From NCBI GenBank assembly GCA_016709545.1, contig JADJMO010000018.1, positions 1 through 64,000 of the forward strand: DNA of 64,000 nucleotides, written 5' to 3'. Shown here one piece after another: positions 1 through 8,803 of the stretch. The stretch's first letter is position 1. Every line of letters starts with the position of its first letter. The stretch is from Myxococcales bacterium. GTDB taxonomy: Bacteria; Myxococcota_A; Polyangia; Polyangiales; JADJMO01. The position numbers and the translations under genes are program-made. The notes beneath the pieces were generated by a model. The model did not search any database. It saw nothing but the letters and a program-made list of their open reading frames with translations, and had not been told where the DNA came from.

Positions 1-1
1 T

Positions 2-1233
2 GCCGCGATCGACGCCAAGTCCGACGGCGACGGCGAGGGCGAGACCGGCGTGAAGTGCCCGTCGCCGCCGATCGCCGACTCGCTCGCCGACGAGCGCGCC
101 GCGTGCAAGTTCGGCAAGGGCGCGAAGGTGGCCACCACGCTGGGCATCACCGCCGCCGTGCGGGCGAAGATCCCGCTCACCCACCTGGTCGTCGTCATGA
201 ACGAGAACCGCTCGTTCGACCACCTGTTCGGCACGCTCGAGACGAGGGGCAGCCGGAGGCCGAGGGCATCCCGTCGACCTTCTCCAACAAGGACGCCGCG
301 GGCAAGGTGGTCAAGCCGTTCCACCTCGGCAGCACGTGCCTCGAGCGCGACCCGCCGCACGGCTGGGACCCGATGCACGCCAAGTGGAACGCCGGGAAGA
401 TGGACGGGTTCGTCACCGCGTCGGACGCCTCGGGCAGCAACGGCCACTACGCGATGGGCTACTACCGCAAGGCCGATCTGCCCTTCTACAACTTCCTCGC
501 CAACACCTGGGCGATCTCCGACCGCTACTTCGCCTCGGTCATCGGCCCCACGTGGCCCAACCGCGACTACCTCTACGCCGGCACCTCCGACGGCGTCACC
601 AACACCTTCGAGCGCAACATCGACGTGCCCACGGTGTTCGACGCGCTCGACGCCGCGAAGGTGGACTGGGGCATCTACGGCGACGGCGGGTCACGCGCAG
701 GGTGCGCGGGCGTCACGCGCAACCACTACAAGTTGGCCGACTTCCTGGCGCAGGCGGCGTCGGGCAAGCTGCCGCCCGTGGTGTTCCTCGACCCGACGGG
801 CGCAGAGGACGAGCACCCGCCGAACGACGTACAGGGCGGCGAGGCGTGGTCGCGCAAGATCTACGAGGCCGCGCGCAAGGCCGCTGTGGCGGAGATGGCG
901 GTACTGTTCACCTACGACGAGGGCGGGGGGCTCTTCGATCACGTGCCGCCGCCGAAGGCGTGCCTCGCGAGCCCGAGCCAGGCGAAGTTCGACCGCCTCG
1001 GCTTCCGCGTGCCGCTGACCGTCGTCTCGCCGTACGCGCGGCCGCACTTCGTGTCGCACAAGACCCACGAGCACACCTCGATCCTGCGGCTGATCGAGCT
1101 CCTGCACGACCTGCCCGCGCTCACCGCGCGCGACGCCAACTCCGACGCGCTGCTCGATCTGTTCGACTTCGCGTGCCCGACGATGCTCGACGCCCCCGCA
1201 GGCCCCGCCGCAGGCGTCGCCGGCTGTCCCTGA
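2..1233 (+). CDS. Phosphoesterase of the acid phosphatase / phospholipase C family (5' partial, frameshifted)
   Basis: The protein enters from outside the window in frame 2 and carries the family hallmark MNENRSFDHLFG at about 197-232, the metal-binding Asn region of PF04185 phosphoesterases. Near position 245 the reading frame must slip back one base; downstream the same protein continues in frame 1 with HGWDPMHAKWN, GPTWPNRDYLYAG, FTYDEGGGLFDH and the closing SPYARPHF / EHTSILRLIE segments, all typical of bacterial acid phosphatases and non-haemolytic phospholipases C. Such enzymes hydrolyse phosphomonoesters or phospholipids, usually outside the cytoplasm; the N-terminal signal region lies beyond the left edge. 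One missing base in GAGGGG-like sequence explains the shift, so the gene is probably intact in the organism. Substrate is not predictable. Confidence 0.85.
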   Translation, partial: RDRRQVRRRRRGRDRREVPVAADRRLARRRARRVQVRQGREGGHHAGHHRRRAGEDPAHPPGRRHEREPLVRPPVRHARDEGQPEAEGIPSTFSNKDAAGKVVKPFHLGSTCLERDPPHGWDPMHAKWNAGKMDGFVTASDASGSNGHYAMGYYRKADLPFYNFLANTWAISDRYFASVIGPTWPNRDYLYAGTSDGVTNTFERNIDVPTVFDALDAAKVDWGIYGDGGSRAGCAGVTRNHYKLADFLAQAASGKLPPVVFLDPTGAEDEHPPNDVQGGEAWSRKIYEAARKAAVAEMAVLFTYDEGGGLFDHVPPPKACLASPSQAKFDRLGFRVPLTVVSPYARPHFVSHKTHEHTSILRLIELLHDLPALTARDANSDALLDLFDFACPTMLDAPAGPAAGVAGCP

Positions 1234-1243
1234 GGGCGGTCCG

Positions 1244-1779
1244 TCAGAAGACGCCGGACAGCACCAGCGTGGCGCCGACGGGCGCGCCGTCCGGTCCGCG
1301 GAGGGTTGCGACGGCGGGACGCACGGGCCCTGCCTCGGAGGGCGTCCGCTCCCCGGCGAGCACGAGATCGAGGACCGACGCTGCGACCATCCCGAGGGTG
1401 CCGCCGACGAACGCACCCACCGTCCCGCAGGGCAAGCCCGCGTCGCGAGGGGCGCAACCACGCTCGGACATGGCACCGACGAAGCCGCCGAGGACCGGCA
1501 GCCCGACGTGGAGGCCCAGGCTCCCGAGCGCGCGCAGCGCTCGCCGTACGAAAGAGGTGCGATCGGTCCGCCCAGCGTGCCCGCGCCGACGCCGACGATC
1601 GCCACGGTCGGCGAGCCCGTGACGCCACCAACCAGGGTCAGCACCAGACCCGAGTAGGACACGAGCCCGACGGGGAAGCGGTACGCGGGCAGGGGCCTTG
1701 GCGCCTCCTCGCTCGCGCGGGCTCGCCCGGCCACGAGCGCGACCGCGAGGCCGAGGGGGACCGCAAGGTCGCGCTGCAT
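1244..1779 (-). CDS. Secreted/membrane glycine-rich protein of unknown function (frameshifted)
   Basis: Unrecognised. An ATG at 1779 starts MQRDLAVPLGLAVALVAGRA, a clear signal peptide with an Ala-rich cleavage region, followed by a hydrophobic, glycine-rich stretch. Near 1530, in a GC-repeat tract, the frame must move by one base to continue into GLHVGLPVLGGFVGAM, further hydrophobic Gly/Val segments and a beta-rich tail ending VGATLVLSGVF. The repaired protein is about 178 residues with three or so membrane-like segments. It is convergent with the phosphoesterase (10 bp between stops). The direction of the slip fits one base missing from the sequence. Confidence 0.5.
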
Positions 1780-1834
1780 GCAGCCAGTGTACCCCGACGT
1801 CACTGCGCACGGGCGCTGGTGAACGCACCGCGCA

Positions 1835-1852
1835 TTCACGGGCGCCCGTGAA
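1835..1852. promoter_or_regulatory. 18-bp perfect palindrome upstream of the 1244-1779 gene
   Basis: TTCACGGGC followed by its exact reverse complement GCCCGTGAA. It lies in the 80 bp between the ends of two minus-strand genes, 56 bp upstream of the start codon at 1779. A partly similar GGGCGCTGGTGAAC sits just to the left at 1811-1824 in the opposite sense. The position fits an operator for the 1779 gene or a terminator for the gene ending at 1860; no T-tract is present. Confidence 0.4.
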
Positions 1853-1859
1853 CGGGGGG

Positions 1860-2120
1860 TCAGCGTGCGCACTCTCCCCAGCGGGGCGCCCCGCCAGGGC
1901 ACACGGTGGTCGTCGCGAGCGTCGCTGGAATCGCCGAGGTCACCGCGCGACTCGGGAACGAGGCCGCCGCCTCCAGCGCCCACGCGTGCGCGTCCGGCCC
2001 GCGGGTGCACGCGAGGATCTCCCCCAGCATCGACGCGCGGATGGACGCCGTGTCGTCGTCCTCGCGGAGGACGACCACTGCGGAACGCCCCGAAACCTGA
2101 AGCACGAGAAGCGGAGGCAT
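1860..2120 (-). CDS. Small hypothetical protein, 86 aa
   Basis: Unrecognised. The frame begins at an ATG (2120) and encodes a compact protein with a hydrophobic start (MPPLLVLQVSG), a strand SAVVVLREDD, then a helix-like middle ending in VCPGGAPRWGECAR with two cysteines. Composition is more natural than that of the overlapping frames on either strand, but there is no strong ribosome-binding site and no family match that I can name. It lies 50 bp downstream of the beta-helix gene on the same strand and could be co-transcribed with it. Confidence 0.35.
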   Translation of the reverse strand: MPPLLVLQVSGRSAVVVLREDDDTASIRASMLGEILACTRGPDAHAWALEAAASFPSRAVTSAIPATLATTTVCPGGAPRWGECAR

Positions 2121-2170
2121 GCCACGAGCGAGAAGTCGTTGACCGCCACGAACGCTGCGCTCGAGCCGCG

Positions 2171-3601
2171 TCAGGCCGCGCGGCGTCGACGACGCACCAG
2201 CGGCAGCGCCAGCGCGAGCAGCGCCCACGCCGGCGTCGGCCCCGTGCGCACCACCTCGCAGCCGCAGCCGCCGCTGTCGGTCCCGGTTGGATCCGCCGGC
2301 AGCCCGTCGTCCGCGCCCGCGTCGCCGACCGTCGACCCATCCGGCGTCGTGCCGCTGTCGGCGATCGCCGCATCCGTCCCACCGTCGGCGCTCGGCACCC
2401 CGGTGTCCGTCGGCGTCCCCGTGTCGGGCACGCCCGCGTCCGTGCCCGGCACCACGCCGTACTCGAACGCGCCGAGGTCGAGCTTGCCGCCGACGATCGC
2501 GCGCCCCTCGCTGCCGGCGGGGTGGACGTACTGCGCGACCGGCGTCAGCGCGAACGCGTCCGCCGACCCCGGATCGACGCCCTTGTCGATCGCCGGCGAG
2601 CCCACCTTCAGGTGGTAGTCGTACCCGGCGCGGTTCACGAACAGCGGGTCGACGCCGCTCAGGTTGTCCGCGCTCAGTGTGCCGGTGCTCGAGATCGTGC
2701 CGGGCCCGAAGAACAGGTTGTTCCTGGCGGTGAGCACGCCGCCGCCGGCGACGTTGATGAACGTGCCCTTGGTCGCGTCGTTCACGAACGTGTTGTTCAC
2801 CACGAAGAGGCGCTTGTCCGTCTTCTTCACGCCCTCCTCGCCCCACGTGAGCAACGTGAAGTTCCCGGGCGAGGGGCCCTTCTGCACCATGTTGCCGACC
2901 ACGATGCCGAGCCCGCCGTCGGGGAGATCGATGGCGTAGCTGTCGTGCCCGGCCTCGCCGGAGAACCGGTTGTAGAGGATGACCGCCTCGTCGGCGCGCG
3001 ACTTGAGGAGGTGCCCGTCGGTCGCGATGTCGTGCGAGTAGTTGTAGCGGAAGACGAGCTTGCCGCCGGCCTGCCCGACGTAGAGGTTGTGCGCGCAGCC
3101 GCCGCAGGTGCACGCGGGGCCGAGGCCGTTCTTCGAGAACTCCGTGTACTCGATGGTCATCGTGCCGGCGCCGCCGAGGATGCCGTTCTGGTTGTCGTGG
3201 ATGAAGCAGGAGCGCACCGTGAGGTCCTTGCCCTCCACGCGGATGCCCGCGCCGTTCGCGCCGTTGCCGCAGGTGATGTGCGCGCCCGTGAGCTCGAGGT
3301 TCTCGAGCGTCACCCCGTCCGCCGTCACCACGTAGATGCCCTTGTACCCGGAGGGGTGGTCGGTCCCCGAGAGGTCGATCTTCGGTCGGCCTCCCACACC
3401 CTTCACCGTGAGCCCCGCGACCGAGATCGGGCACGTGTCGGTGTAGGTGCCGGCCTGGACCTCGACCGTGTCGCCGGGCTTGGCGGCGGCGATGGCGTCG
3501 CACGGCTTGGTGTACGTCTTGCCAGGGCCCACCTGCAGGGTGGCCGCGGAGGCGGTGCCGGTGAGCGCGAGCGTGAGGAGAGCGGTGAGCGACGTGCGCA
3601 T
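2171..3601 (-). CDS. Secreted right-handed beta-helix protein with MYXO-CTERM tail
   Basis: 476 aa. The start at 3601 is set by GGAGGT seven bases upstream and by the signal peptide MRTSLTALLTLALTGTASA. The body holds repeated short strands typical of parallel beta-helices (Pbl/PL6-like): an opening GPGKTYTKPCDAIAAAKPGDTV, then ENLELTGAHI, GIRVEGKDLTVRSCFIHDN, VVNNTFVNDATKG, a pattern shared with carbohydrate-active or cell-surface proteins. A low-complexity Asp/Thr/Gly linker (about residues 385-440) is followed by GCGCEV, a hydrophobic helix and a terminal Arg run, matching the MYXO-CTERM surface-sorting tag. No catalytic residues could be assigned. It is expected on the outer surface, processed at the C-terminal Cys region. 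Confidence 0.85.
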   Translation of the reverse strand: MRTSLTALLTLALTGTASAATLQVGPGKTYTKPCDAIAAAKPGDTVEVQAGTYTDTCPISVAGLTVKGVGGRPKIDLSGTDHPSGYKGIYVVTADGVTLENLELTGAHITCGNGANGAGIRVEGKDLTVRSCFIHDNQNGILGGAGTMTIEYTEFSKNGLGPACTCGGCAHNLYVGQAGGKLVFRYNYSHDIATDGHLLKSRADEAVILYNRFSGEAGHDSYAIDLPDGGLGIVVGNMVQKGPSPGNFTLLTWGEEGVKKTDKRLFVVNNTFVNDATKGTFINVAGGGVLTARNNLFFGPGTISSTGTLSADNLSGVDPLFVNRAGYDYHLKVGSPAIDKGVDPGSADAFALTPVAQYVHPAGSEGRAIVGGKLDLGAFEYGVVPGTDAGVPDTGTPTDTGVPSADGGTDAAIADSGTTPDGSTVGDAGADDGLPADPTGTDSGGCGCEVVRTGPTPAWALLALALPLVRRRRRAA

Positions 3602-3754
3602 GAGACCTCCGGGCGGCGAGCCTCGTTGCAGGCTATCTGAAATTTCGTCTGAAACGACCGCACGCCGACCCCGGTGTTTCCGCCGGATCACGGCTCCGAC
3701 GGGCAAAGGGGGCGGGTTGGCGGGACCCGACGACAGCCACTACGCTGCGGTCCG

Positions 3755-4588
3755 ATGGAGCCCGCCCTCGCGATCGTCCGGGACGAGCGCGGGCGCTCCA
3801 ACCGTCGCTTCGCCGTCCAGCTCGCCGACGGCGCGCTCGTCCAGGCCGTGCTCTACCGCGACGACACGCTGTGCGTGAGCTGCCAGGTGGGGTGCGCCGT
3901 CCGCTGCCCGTTCTGCGCCTCGGGCGCCAACGGCCTCGGCCGCTCGCTCACCGTCGAGGAGATCCTCGGTCAGCTCGACGCGGTGCAAGCCCTCCTCGCG
4001 CAGGAGCACGCCCCCGCGCTCCACGGCGTCACCCTCTCGGGCATCGGCGAGCCCCTCCACGCCCACGAGGCGGCGCGCGCGTTCGTCGCGGCGGCCGGCC
4101 GGCGAGGCCTGCGCGTGACGCTCACCACCTCCGGCGGACCGATCGCGCGCCTCCGCACCTGGCTGGTCGAGGAACCGCACCAGGGCCTCACCCTGTCGGT
4201 CCACGCCGGCACCGAGGCCGTGCGGGCGCGCATGGTGCCGAAGGGCCCCGACCTCGCGAGCCTGTTCGGCACGCTCGAGGAGCTGGTCCCGCGGCTCTCG
4301 CGCAAGCGCCGCAAGCGCACCGCGCTCGCCTACCTGCTGCTCGCGGGCGAGAACGACGCCGACGCCGAGGTCGACGCCTTCGTGGCGCGCGCGAAGGATC
4401 TGGGGTTGTTCGTCCACCTGTACGCCTACAACCCGGTGGCGAGCAGCGATTGTCGGGCCGTCGACCGCGCGCGGTACGAGGCCGTGCACGCCCGGATGGT
4501 CGCCGCGGGCCTGACCGTGCGCATGAGCGCGCAGGCCCGGATCGAGGCCAACGGTGGGTGCGGCACGCTCGTGGCGATCCGCACCTGA
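3755..4588 (+). CDS. Short RlmN/Cfr-like radical SAM methyltransferase
   Basis: 277 aa. The ATG at 3755 starts a protein whose core matches the RlmN family: DTLCVSCQVGCAVRCPFC gives the radical SAM cluster cysteines at 47, 51 and 54 and the conserved preceding Cys 40, and the C-terminus GGCGTL supplies the second mechanistic Cys (about 269) that carries the methyl group. GIGEPL and SVHAGTEAVRARMVP are also family motifs. RlmN enzymes methylate A2503 of 23S rRNA and A37 of some tRNAs. Typical RlmN has about 350-400 residues with an N-terminal HhH-like RNA-binding domain; here only some 35 residues precede the cluster region, so that domain is missing. It may be a paralogue with another RNA target. 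Convergent with the LysR gene (4 bp). Confidence 0.85.
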   Translation: MEPALAIVRDERGRSNRRFAVQLADGALVQAVLYRDDTLCVSCQVGCAVRCPFCASGANGLGRSLTVEEILGQLDAVQALLAQEHAPALHGVTLSGIGEPLHAHEAARAFVAAAGRRGLRVTLTTSGGPIARLRTWLVEEPHQGLTLSVHAGTEAVRARMVPKGPDLASLFGTLEELVPRLSRKRRKRTALAYLLLAGENDADAEVDAFVARAKDLGLFVHLYAYNPVASSDCRAVDRARYEAVHARMVAAGLTVRMSAQARIEANGGCGTLVAIRT

Positions 4589-4592
4589 GCGA

Positions 4593-5489
4593 TCACGAAA
4601 GGCGCGCGACCACCCTCCGCACCGCGTCGGCCACCGCCGCCACTCGTGGCACGCGGAGACGCCCCTCGGGGCTCACGAGCCACACGGCGAGTGGCGCGAA
4701 CTCCCAGGCCGGGAGCACGCGTTCGGCCGTACCCAGCGCCTCGAGACGACGGATGTCGACCACGGGCAGGAGCCCGATGCCGAGGCCGGCGAGGAGGGCC
4801 TCGAGCTGCACGTGGGCGTCGCTCGACTCGAACGTGCCGCCGACCCGCGCCGAGACGCGCCGCCCTTGCCGTGAGACCAGGGGCCATCGTGTTTCCGGCG
4901 CATCGCCGAGCTTGCGGAGGCACTGGTGGTCGACGAGCTCCGCGGGGCTCCGTGGACGGCCGCGTCGCTCGAGGTACTCCGGCGCAGCCGCGAGCGCGTA
5001 CGTCGGGGAGGCGAGGCGCGTCGCGACGAACGAGCTGTCCCGCAGCGCCCCCACCTGCACCGCGAGGTCGAAGCCGCCCCCGAGCAGATCGGTGTTCTCG
5101 TCGACCACCGCCACCTGGAGGCGGAGGTTCGGCGCCACCTTCGCGAGGCGCGCCAGCTCCGCGCCGAGGCCGAGCCCGGCGAGCGCCGAGCGGATCGCGA
5201 GCCGTACCCTCCCGTCGATGCCCTCCGCGTCGCCGATCGCGAGCTCGACGCGGTCGGCCGCCTCGACCAGGGCCGCCGAGTGCGCGTAGAACCGCTCGCC
5301 CTCCTCGGTGAGGCGCACCGAGCGCGTCGTGCGGTGCGCGAGGCGCACCCCCAGCGCTCGCTCGAGCGCGACGAGCCGCTGGCTCACCCGGTTCTTGCTG
5401 TCGTGGAGGACGCGCGCGGCCGCGCTGATGCCGCCGGACGCGACGACCTGGCGGAACACGCGGACGTCGGCGAGCGAGTCGATCGGCAC
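4593..5489 (-). CDS. LysR-family transcriptional regulator
   Basis: 298 aa, the usual LysR length. The N-terminal winged helix-turn-helix is clear (DVRVFRQVVASGGISAAARVL, then RVSQRLVALERALGVRLAHR and the RSVRLTEEG wing). Residues from about 90 form the substrate-binding-like effector domain, with ESSDAHVQLEALLAGLGIGLLP. It belongs to the subgroup (AaeR/DmlR-like) that tests for minor effector ligands; the ligand is unknown. It is divergent from the SRPBCC gene across 109 bp, the classical LysR arrangement, so that gene is the likely target, and autoregulation is likely. Confidence 0.93.
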   Translation of the reverse strand: MPIDSLADVRVFRQVVASGGISAAARVLHDSKNRVSQRLVALERALGVRLAHRTTRSVRLTEEGERFYAHSAALVEAADRVELAIGDAEGIDGRVRLAIRSALAGLGLGAELARLAKVAPNLRLQVAVVDENTDLLGGGFDLAVQVGALRDSSFVATRLASPTYALAAAPEYLERRGRPRSPAELVDHQCLRKLGDAPETRWPLVSRQGRRVSARVGGTFESSDAHVQLEALLAGLGIGLLPVVDIRRLEALGTAERVLPAWEFAPLAVWLVSPEGRLRVPRVAAVADAVRRVVARLS

Positions 5490-5512
5490 CCGCCGACTGT
5501 CTCACGAACAAG

Positions 5513-5530
5513 GACAATCTGTCACCGGTG
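5513..5530. promoter_or_regulatory. Candidate LysR operator in the divergent intergenic region
   Basis: GACA-ATC-TGTC (5513-5523) is an interrupted palindrome that runs directly into the 8-bp palindrome CACCGGTG (5523-5530). It sits 24 bp upstream of the LysR start and about 70 bp upstream of the SRPBCC start. Position and symmetry suit a LysR recognition site, but a T-N11-A core is not clear. Confidence 0.35.
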
Positions 5531-5598
5531 TCCCGTCTTCCGGACGATCGGTCGCGGCCGCAAGGTGTCTGCACGCCGGACCCCGGCGAGGAGGATCC

Positions 5599-6120
5599 AT
5601 GCAAGCCACGACCGACACGAACCGCTCCCAGACGACCCGCGAGAGCCCGCTCCAGATCGAGCTCCGCTTCTCGCTCCACGTCCCGCCCGCGGAGGCCTTC
5701 GATCTCGTCGCCCACCGGATCCCCGAGTGGTTCGGCGGAATCCACGCCGTCGAGTGGGACCACAGCCGCTCGCTCCGCGGCCCCTCGGCCCCGGGCGCGT
5801 GCTCCGAGCGCGTCTGCGACTTCGGCGGCAAGGCGCTCCGCGAGGTGATCGTCAGCTACGAGCCGGGGCGCCGCTACACCTACCGCGTCGACCTCGCGCG
5901 CTCGGAGATGAAGATGCCCCTCGTCGATCACCTGGGTTCGTTCGAGGTGCAGGCCGACGAGGGGCACAGCGTCGTCGTCTGGCGGCAGCACTTCCGCGCG
6001 CGCTGGTTCGTGCCCGCGGCGATGCTGCGCTGGCAGATGCGCGACCACATGATGCGGCCCGCGGTGGACGCGCTGATCGTCCGCTGCGGAGGCCGCTGGC
6101 TCGAACCCTCGCCGGGGTGA
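5599..6120 (+). CDS. SRPBCC (START-like / polyketide cyclase-type) protein
   Basis: 173 aa. ATG at 5599 is preceded by GAGGAGG. The pattern QIELRFSLHVPPAEAFDLVAHRIPEWFGGIHAVEWD, then CDFGGKALREVIVSYEPGRRYTYRV and a long C-terminal helix (AVDALIVRCGGRWLEP), is that of the SRPBCC helix-grip fold, which binds hydrophobic ligands. Related proteins are annotated as polyketide cyclase/dehydrase or simply SRPBCC. No catalytic residue can be assigned. Its divergent LysR neighbour suggests induction by a small molecule. Confidence 0.8.
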   Translation: MQATTDTNRSQTTRESPLQIELRFSLHVPPAEAFDLVAHRIPEWFGGIHAVEWDHSRSLRGPSAPGACSERVCDFGGKALREVIVSYEPGRRYTYRVDLARSEMKMPLVDHLGSFEVQADEGHSVVVWRQHFRARWFVPAAMLRWQMRDHMMRPAVDALIVRCGGRWLEPSPG

Positions 6121-6169
6121 GGACAACAGTCCTCACGACGAGGCGCCGCCGCATCGTTACGATCCCTCG

Positions 6170-6616
6170 ATGCGCACCCTCGTCGCCCTCCTCCTCGCCT
6201 CGGTCCTCGGTTGCAGCAGCAGCGACGCCAACGTGGCGCCGGGCGAGCAGACGGGGAGCAGCTGCACGAGCGCTACCCAGTGCTACCCCGGCGTGACCGA
6301 GGCTGGCGCGATCAAGGGCACCGTGATGTGCCTCGACCGCGTCACCGGAGGCTACTGCACGCACACCTGCGCGTCCGACGGCGACTGCTGCGCGGTCACC
6401 GGCGAGTGCCGCACCAACTTCAAGCAGGTGTGCGCGCCCTTCGAGTCCACCGGGCAGCAGATGTGCTTCCTCAGCTGCGAGGACAGCGACATCAAGAACG
6501 CGCTCGGCGGCGGCACCATGGACGCGACCGCGTACTGCCAGCAGTACGGCAATCGCCTCATGGGGTGCCGCTCGACGGGCGGCGGCAGCAAGAACCGCAA
6601 GGTGTGCCTGCCCTGA
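6170..6616 (+). CDS. Cys-rich lipoprotein
   Basis: 148 aa. The N-terminus MRTLVALLLASVLGC is a lipoprotein signal with lipobox VLGC; Ser follows the Cys, consistent with transfer to the outer membrane. The mature part has about a dozen cysteines in pairs (TQCYPG, GYCTHTCASDGDCC, CLDRV), pointing to a disulfide-stabilised extracytoplasmic domain of the kind common in myxobacteria. Function unknown. Its stop is 10 bp from that of the convergent chemoreceptor gene. Confidence 0.75.
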   Translation: MRTLVALLLASVLGCSSSDANVAPGEQTGSSCTSATQCYPGVTEAGAIKGTVMCLDRVTGGYCTHTCASDGDCCAVTGECRTNFKQVCAPFESTGQQMCFLSCEDSDIKNALGGGTMDATAYCQQYGNRLMGCRSTGGGSKNRKVCLP

Positions 6617-6625
6617 CCGGCCTCG

Positions 6626-8620
6626 TCACCCTGACCACGCCGTGCGGGCGCCTGGCAGTGACGGGTCGGAGCGACGGCCGTGGAGAGCGTCGGCGTGTGG
6701 CGGCGGCGCTCCTACGGCGGCCTCGAGCTCGAACACCGAGACCGCCTGCAGGAGCTCGCGGGCCTGCCCCTCCATCGAGTCGGCCGCGGCCGCGCTCTCC
6801 TCGACGAGCGCCGCGTTCTGCTCGGTCACCTGATCCATCTGGGTGATCGCCTCGTTCACCTGCTCGATCCCGAGGCTCTGCTCGGCGCTCGCCGCGGAGA
6901 TCTCCGTCACCATGTCCACGACCGCTCGCACGCTCGACACCACGTCGCCGAGCGTCCTCCCGGCTTGATCCGCCCGCTCCGTCCCCTCCGCAATGCGAGC
7001 GCCGGCGTCGCGCACGAGGCCGCCGATCTGCTTGGCGGCGGCGGCGGTCCTCCCCGCGAGGTCGCGCACCTCGAGCGCCACGACCGCGAAGCCGCGCCCC
7101 TGCTCGCCCACCCGCGCCGCCTCCACGGTCGCGTTGAGCGCGAGGATCTTCGTCTGGAACGCGATCCCGTCGATGACCTCGGTGATCTCCGCGATCTGCC
7201 GGGACGCGTCGCGGATGGCCCGCATCGTGTCGACCACGTCGTGCACGACCCGGCCCCCCTCCTCGGTCAGCGCGGACGCCGAGACGGAGAGCGAGCGGGC
7301 CTGCTCGGCGCTCGCGGCGTTCTGCTTCACCGTCGCCGTGAGCTGCTCCATGCTGGCCGCGGTCTTCTCGAGGCTCGCGGCCTGCTCTTCGGTGCGCTGC
7401 GCGAGATCGGCGTTGCCGGCCGCGATCTGCTGCGCGGCCGTGCCGACCGTGTCCGTCGTGGCCCGGATGCGCCCGACCACCTCGAACAGCTGATCGCGCA
7501 TGTGCTTCATCGCCGCGAGCAGGCTGCTCTCGTCGCCGTCGCGCGTGACGACCGTGCAGGTCAGGTCTCCCGCGGCGACGCGCCTCGCGACCGACGCCGC
7601 GTAGTCGGGCTCGCCGCCGATCGAGGCGAGGATGGTCCGGCTCTGCCACGCGCCGAGGCCGATGGCGACCGCGGCCGTCAGCACCGAGAACAGCGCCGAG
7701 AGCCAGGCGGTGCGCGTGGCCTGGGTGGACTCGCCGATCACGAGTCGCGAGCTCTCCATGGCGAGCGCGAGCTCCACCTGTCGCATGCGCTCGATCTTGC
7801 CCGTGATGACGCGAAACCAGCGGGCGGGATCGACGTCGAGGGGCTCGCCCGGCCTGGCGGCGAGCGCGTGCGCCCGCAGGGCTGCGGCATCCTCGACCTC
7901 CGCCCCCTGGAGGAGTCCCACGTGAGCTCGGCGAGCCTCCTCGGACGCGTGGAGGTGGAACTGGGCCAGGTACACGTCCTGGGCCGCGAAGATGGAGAGG
8001 GCGCGCTGGTAGAGCAGGGGATCGAAGCCCTTGGCCACGAAGACGTTGTTGAGGGTCGCGCGCTCGCGCCCGGCGAACTCCTTGGCGTAGGAGAACGCAT
8101 ACGCGGCCGCGGCGCGTCGGGCCACGAGCGGCTGCTCCGCCTGCACCGAGGCGCGCCCGACGATGGTGAGGAGGCGGTCGATCGTGGCGCTGTAGCTCGT
8201 GAAGGACTCGGGGCCGCTGAGGCCCAGGGCGTCGATGCGCGTGCGGAGCGCGATCTGCGCCGCGGCGGCGCGGGTGCCCTCGTCGACGGTCGCGCGGAGA
8301 TGTTCGAGGGCTCGGTCGGCCCTCGGGTCCCGCGCGGCGGCGTCCATCCGCGCGAGGGCCTGGTCCGACTTCTCGCGCTGCGTGCGCAGCTCGTCGCCGA
8401 AACGCGCGCCCTTGCTCGCGAGGAATCCGGCGGAGAGCCCGCGCTCCACTTGCAGCTCGTGGACGAGTGCGCCCACCGTCCCGACGAAGGCGTTCTGTTG
8501 CTCGAGCTGTCGCAGCGTGCGCGCTTCGCGGAAGTGCCCGACCGAGGTGAACACGGCCAGCGAGAGGAGCCCCAGCAAGGCCGGCACGAGGATGATCTGC
8601 AGACGACCGCGCAACGTCAT
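6626..8620 (-). CDS. Methyl-accepting chemotaxis protein with NIT-type sensor domain
   Basis: 664 aa. Order: a membrane helix at about 9-28, a large periplasmic NIT-like domain (HELQVERGLSAGFLASKG and the QR-D motif near residue 80, as in nitrate/nitrite-responsive sensors, PF08376), a second helix at about 300-325, a HAMP-like segment (VARRVAAGDLT) and a cytoplasmic signalling coiled coil. The highly conserved hairpin tip is present near residues 485-520 (FQTKILALNATVEAAR, GEQGRGFAVVA). It would report a ligand to a CheA kinase; no che genes lie in the window. Nitrate as ligand is inferred from the domain family only. Confidence 0.92.
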   Translation of the reverse strand: MTLRGRLQIILVPALLGLLSLAVFTSVGHFREARTLRQLEQQNAFVGTVGALVHELQVERGLSAGFLASKGARFGDELRTQREKSDQALARMDAAARDPRADRALEHLRATVDEGTRAAAAQIALRTRIDALGLSGPESFTSYSATIDRLLTIVGRASVQAEQPLVARRAAAAYAFSYAKEFAGRERATLNNVFVAKGFDPLLYQRALSIFAAQDVYLAQFHLHASEEARRAHVGLLQGAEVEDAAALRAHALAARPGEPLDVDPARWFRVITGKIERMRQVELALAMESSRLVIGESTQATRTAWLSALFSVLTAAVAIGLGAWQSRTILASIGGEPDYAASVARRVAAGDLTCTVVTRDGDESSLLAAMKHMRDQLFEVVGRIRATTDTVGTAAQQIAAGNADLAQRTEEQAASLEKTAASMEQLTATVKQNAASAEQARSLSVSASALTEEGGRVVHDVVDTMRAIRDASRQIAEITEVIDGIAFQTKILALNATVEAARVGEQGRGFAVVALEVRDLAGRTAAAAKQIGGLVRDAGARIAEGTERADQAGRTLGDVVSSVRAVVDMVTEISAASAEQSLGIEQVNEAITQMDQVTEQNAALVEESAAAADSMEGQARELLQAVSVFELEAAVGAPPPHADALHGRRSDPSLPGARTAWSG

Positions 8621-8803
8621 GGAGTCCCCCGGGGAGACGCTGCTCCCGATTCACCAGGGATAACGGCGCCCGCGCCGCCCACTTGAGCTGCACGACGCCA
8701 GCCCATGACATCCGTCAGTCGCTCGCGAGACGCTTCGTCGCTCTCCGATGCAGAGCGCCGCCGCGATCGCTGCGCGACCGTGGCTGGGAGGTCACTCCTC
8801 GCG

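Noticed and set aside
1906..2100. A 64-residue plus-strand frame
   Set aside because: It overlaps the better minus-strand frame at 1860-2120 and has no ribosome-binding site.
8621..8803. A small coding frame between the chemoreceptor and the small lipoprotein
   Set aside because: No frame has natural composition or a start with a ribosome-binding site; nothing clear was found there.
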